The position numbers were made by a program, and so were the translations under genes. This document shows positions 63,167-64,000 of a DNA stretch of 64,000 bases, one piece after another (position 1 is the first letter of the stretch; each line of letters opens with the position of its first letter). The stretch covers positions 434,001 to 498,000 of the forward strand of contig CAWGST010000002.1 in NCBI GenBank assembly GCA_963825315.1. Direction: 5' to 3'. This DNA comes from DASRLE01 sp963825315. Lineage in GTDB: Bacteria > Verrucomicrobiota > Verrucomicrobiia > Limisphaerales > Palsa-1400. The notes beneath the pieces were generated by a model. It worked only from the letters and a program-made list of their open reading frames with translations, was not told where the DNA came from and did not search any database.

Positions 63167-64000
63167 CTACTGCCCGACAAGGCGGTAAAACTGGCTGGGC
63201 GCCGTGGCCGAGGTATTCGTAAAAACATCCATCCCGCTGACGTTGGTGATGCACGTTAGAGTTGACCAATTCATCAGATCGCACGAAGTCTGAACCTTGA
63301 GCGCCGCCCCGGGCGCGCTTTGCACCGTGAATTGGAATTGATTCGGGGGCGTGAAGGCGGGCGACACCAAATAGACCAAGTTCGTAATGTTGAGCAGCGC
63401 GTCGCCGCCAAAGATTCGCCCGGCATCATCCGACACGACGACGAAGTATTCCCCAATCGCATCAGTTCCAGCGTTGGTCACCGTCAATGAACTCGTCATC
63501 GAGCCGGTAATGTCAGCGCCGTCCGATAGGGGAAAGCCATCGAAATACCACTGGTAATAGATGGCCGGGGGCGTGCTGGAATTGGCTGAGACGTTAAAGA
63601 CCGCGCCGCCATTGAGGCTGATGCCGGCCGACATGGGCTGCGAGGTGACTGTCGGCGCCTGCAGTTGGGGCAGGTAGTTGAGCGACCAGCCATTGTTGTT
63701 CTGAAGATTGTTGATCAAATTCAATGTTTCCGATCCGGCGCTGACATCCAGGTTGTTCAGACTCGCGTCCATCGTTATCACGTCGCCCAGCGCCGCCAAG
63801 TTGGTCAACGTGTCGATGTTGCCCAGGAGGTTGTTATGCAGATTGAACCCGGTCAAATTGGGCAGATACGCATTGGTCAGGAAGTCCAGCGAGAAAATAT
63901 TATTATTGTCGGCCGAAAGGTAGCCCAACTGCGACAGGTTGCTGACCGCGGAAATGTCGTATATATTGTTGTTGTCCAACCACAGGTTGACCATGTTGGT
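63167..64000 (-). CDS. LRR and Ig-like surface protein, partial (5' end beyond window)
   Basis: An open frame runs from the right edge to the stop at 63167. The start is outside. Visible: internalin-like leucine-rich repeats (LWLDNNNIYDISAVSNLSQL, GYLSADNNNIFSLDFL, FNLHNNLLGNIDTLTNL), then an Ig-like domain (APTVTSQPMSAGISLNGGAV to IGEYFVVVSDDAG) and a C-terminal domain ending TSATAPSQFYRLVGQ. The end 'FYRL' is a recurrent closing motif of Verrucomicrobial secreted proteins. It is probably exported and used in surface binding; the partner is unknown. Confidence 0.82.
   Translation of the reverse strand, partial: TNMVNLWLDNNNIYDISAVSNLSQLGYLSADNNNIFSLDFLTNAYLPNLTGFNLHNNLLGNIDTLTNLAALGDVITMDASLNNLDVSAGSETLNLINNLQNNNGWSLNYLPQLQAPTVTSQPMSAGISLNGGAVFNVSANSSTPPAIYYQWYFDGFPLSDGADITGSMTSSLTVTNAGTDAIGEYFVVVSDDAGRIFGGDALLNITNLVYLVSPAFTPPNQFQFTVQSAPGAALKVQTSCDLMNWSTLTCITNVSGMDVFTNTSATAPSQFYRLVGQ

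Overview
The window reads as a stretch of chromosome from a GC-rich, IS-rich member of the Verrucomicrobiota, probably a Pedosphaera/Limisphaera-like lineage. This is inferred from overall gene content (LptF/G permease, RNase Y, type II glutamine synthetase, Sel1, ankyrin and LRR/Ig surface proteins, many toxin-antitoxin loci) and from the 'FYRL' type C-terminus of the LRR protein. No rRNA, tRNA or CRISPR array was seen.

Layout. 1-5.5 kb: end of a PHP-domain protein, an LptF/G permease, an MnmC-like methyltransferase, a ParDE pair, YraN and RNase HII, and an SDR oxidoreductase. 5.5-11 kb: a secreted TPR-ankyrin-SLBB protein with broken reading frame, then an OmpR-type response regulator with a large sensor kinase. 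11.4-19.5 kb: KDPG aldolase, a two-subunit molybdenum hydroxylase (isoquinoline 1-oxidoreductase/aldehyde oxidase type), two small ORFs, MoaD and MoaE, which fit the molybdenum enzyme, and a BatD-BatE fusion. 19.5-30 kb is an accessory region: tandem and dispersed repeats, an IS1634-family element, an AT-richer zinc-hook SMC-like ATPase resembling RloC, a DUF6883/DUF4926 pair, a MITE, an ISNCY-type transposase with a canonical -1 slippery site, and an ISL3 element sitting exactly inside a MNT nucleotidyltransferase antitoxin gene next to a truncated HepT.

30-37 kb: rarA, 5-formyl-THF cyclo-ligase and rny on +, then a small lipoprotein, a coiled-coil membrane protein and a phospholipase-D-like lipoprotein on -. 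37-46 kb: gene debris, an ECF sigma/anti-sigma-like/beta-propeller lipoprotein cluster, a MazF-type TA pair, a decayed second IS1634-family element, and an ABC-2 exporter operon (HlyD, ATPase, permease) whose ATPase and permease carry several frameshifts. 46-57 kb: type II glutamine synthetase, a minimal kinase-like protein with a PP2C phosphatase, and an M3 oligopeptidase leading directly into oppABCDF, a peptide uptake and breakdown unit. 57-64 kb: a transposase with a divergent AbrB-like gene, DUF433/DUF5615 TA, a Sel1-CPBP membrane protein, a VapBC/FitAB pair whose antitoxin has an in-frame amber codon, and the end of an LRR/Ig surface protein.

Three themes stand out. Toxin-antitoxin loci are dense and several are broken at the edges of IS elements or repeats. 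At least three dispersed repeat families recur across the window. Single-base frameshifts are frequent and in several genes look like either decay or assembly indels, which only read mapping can separate.
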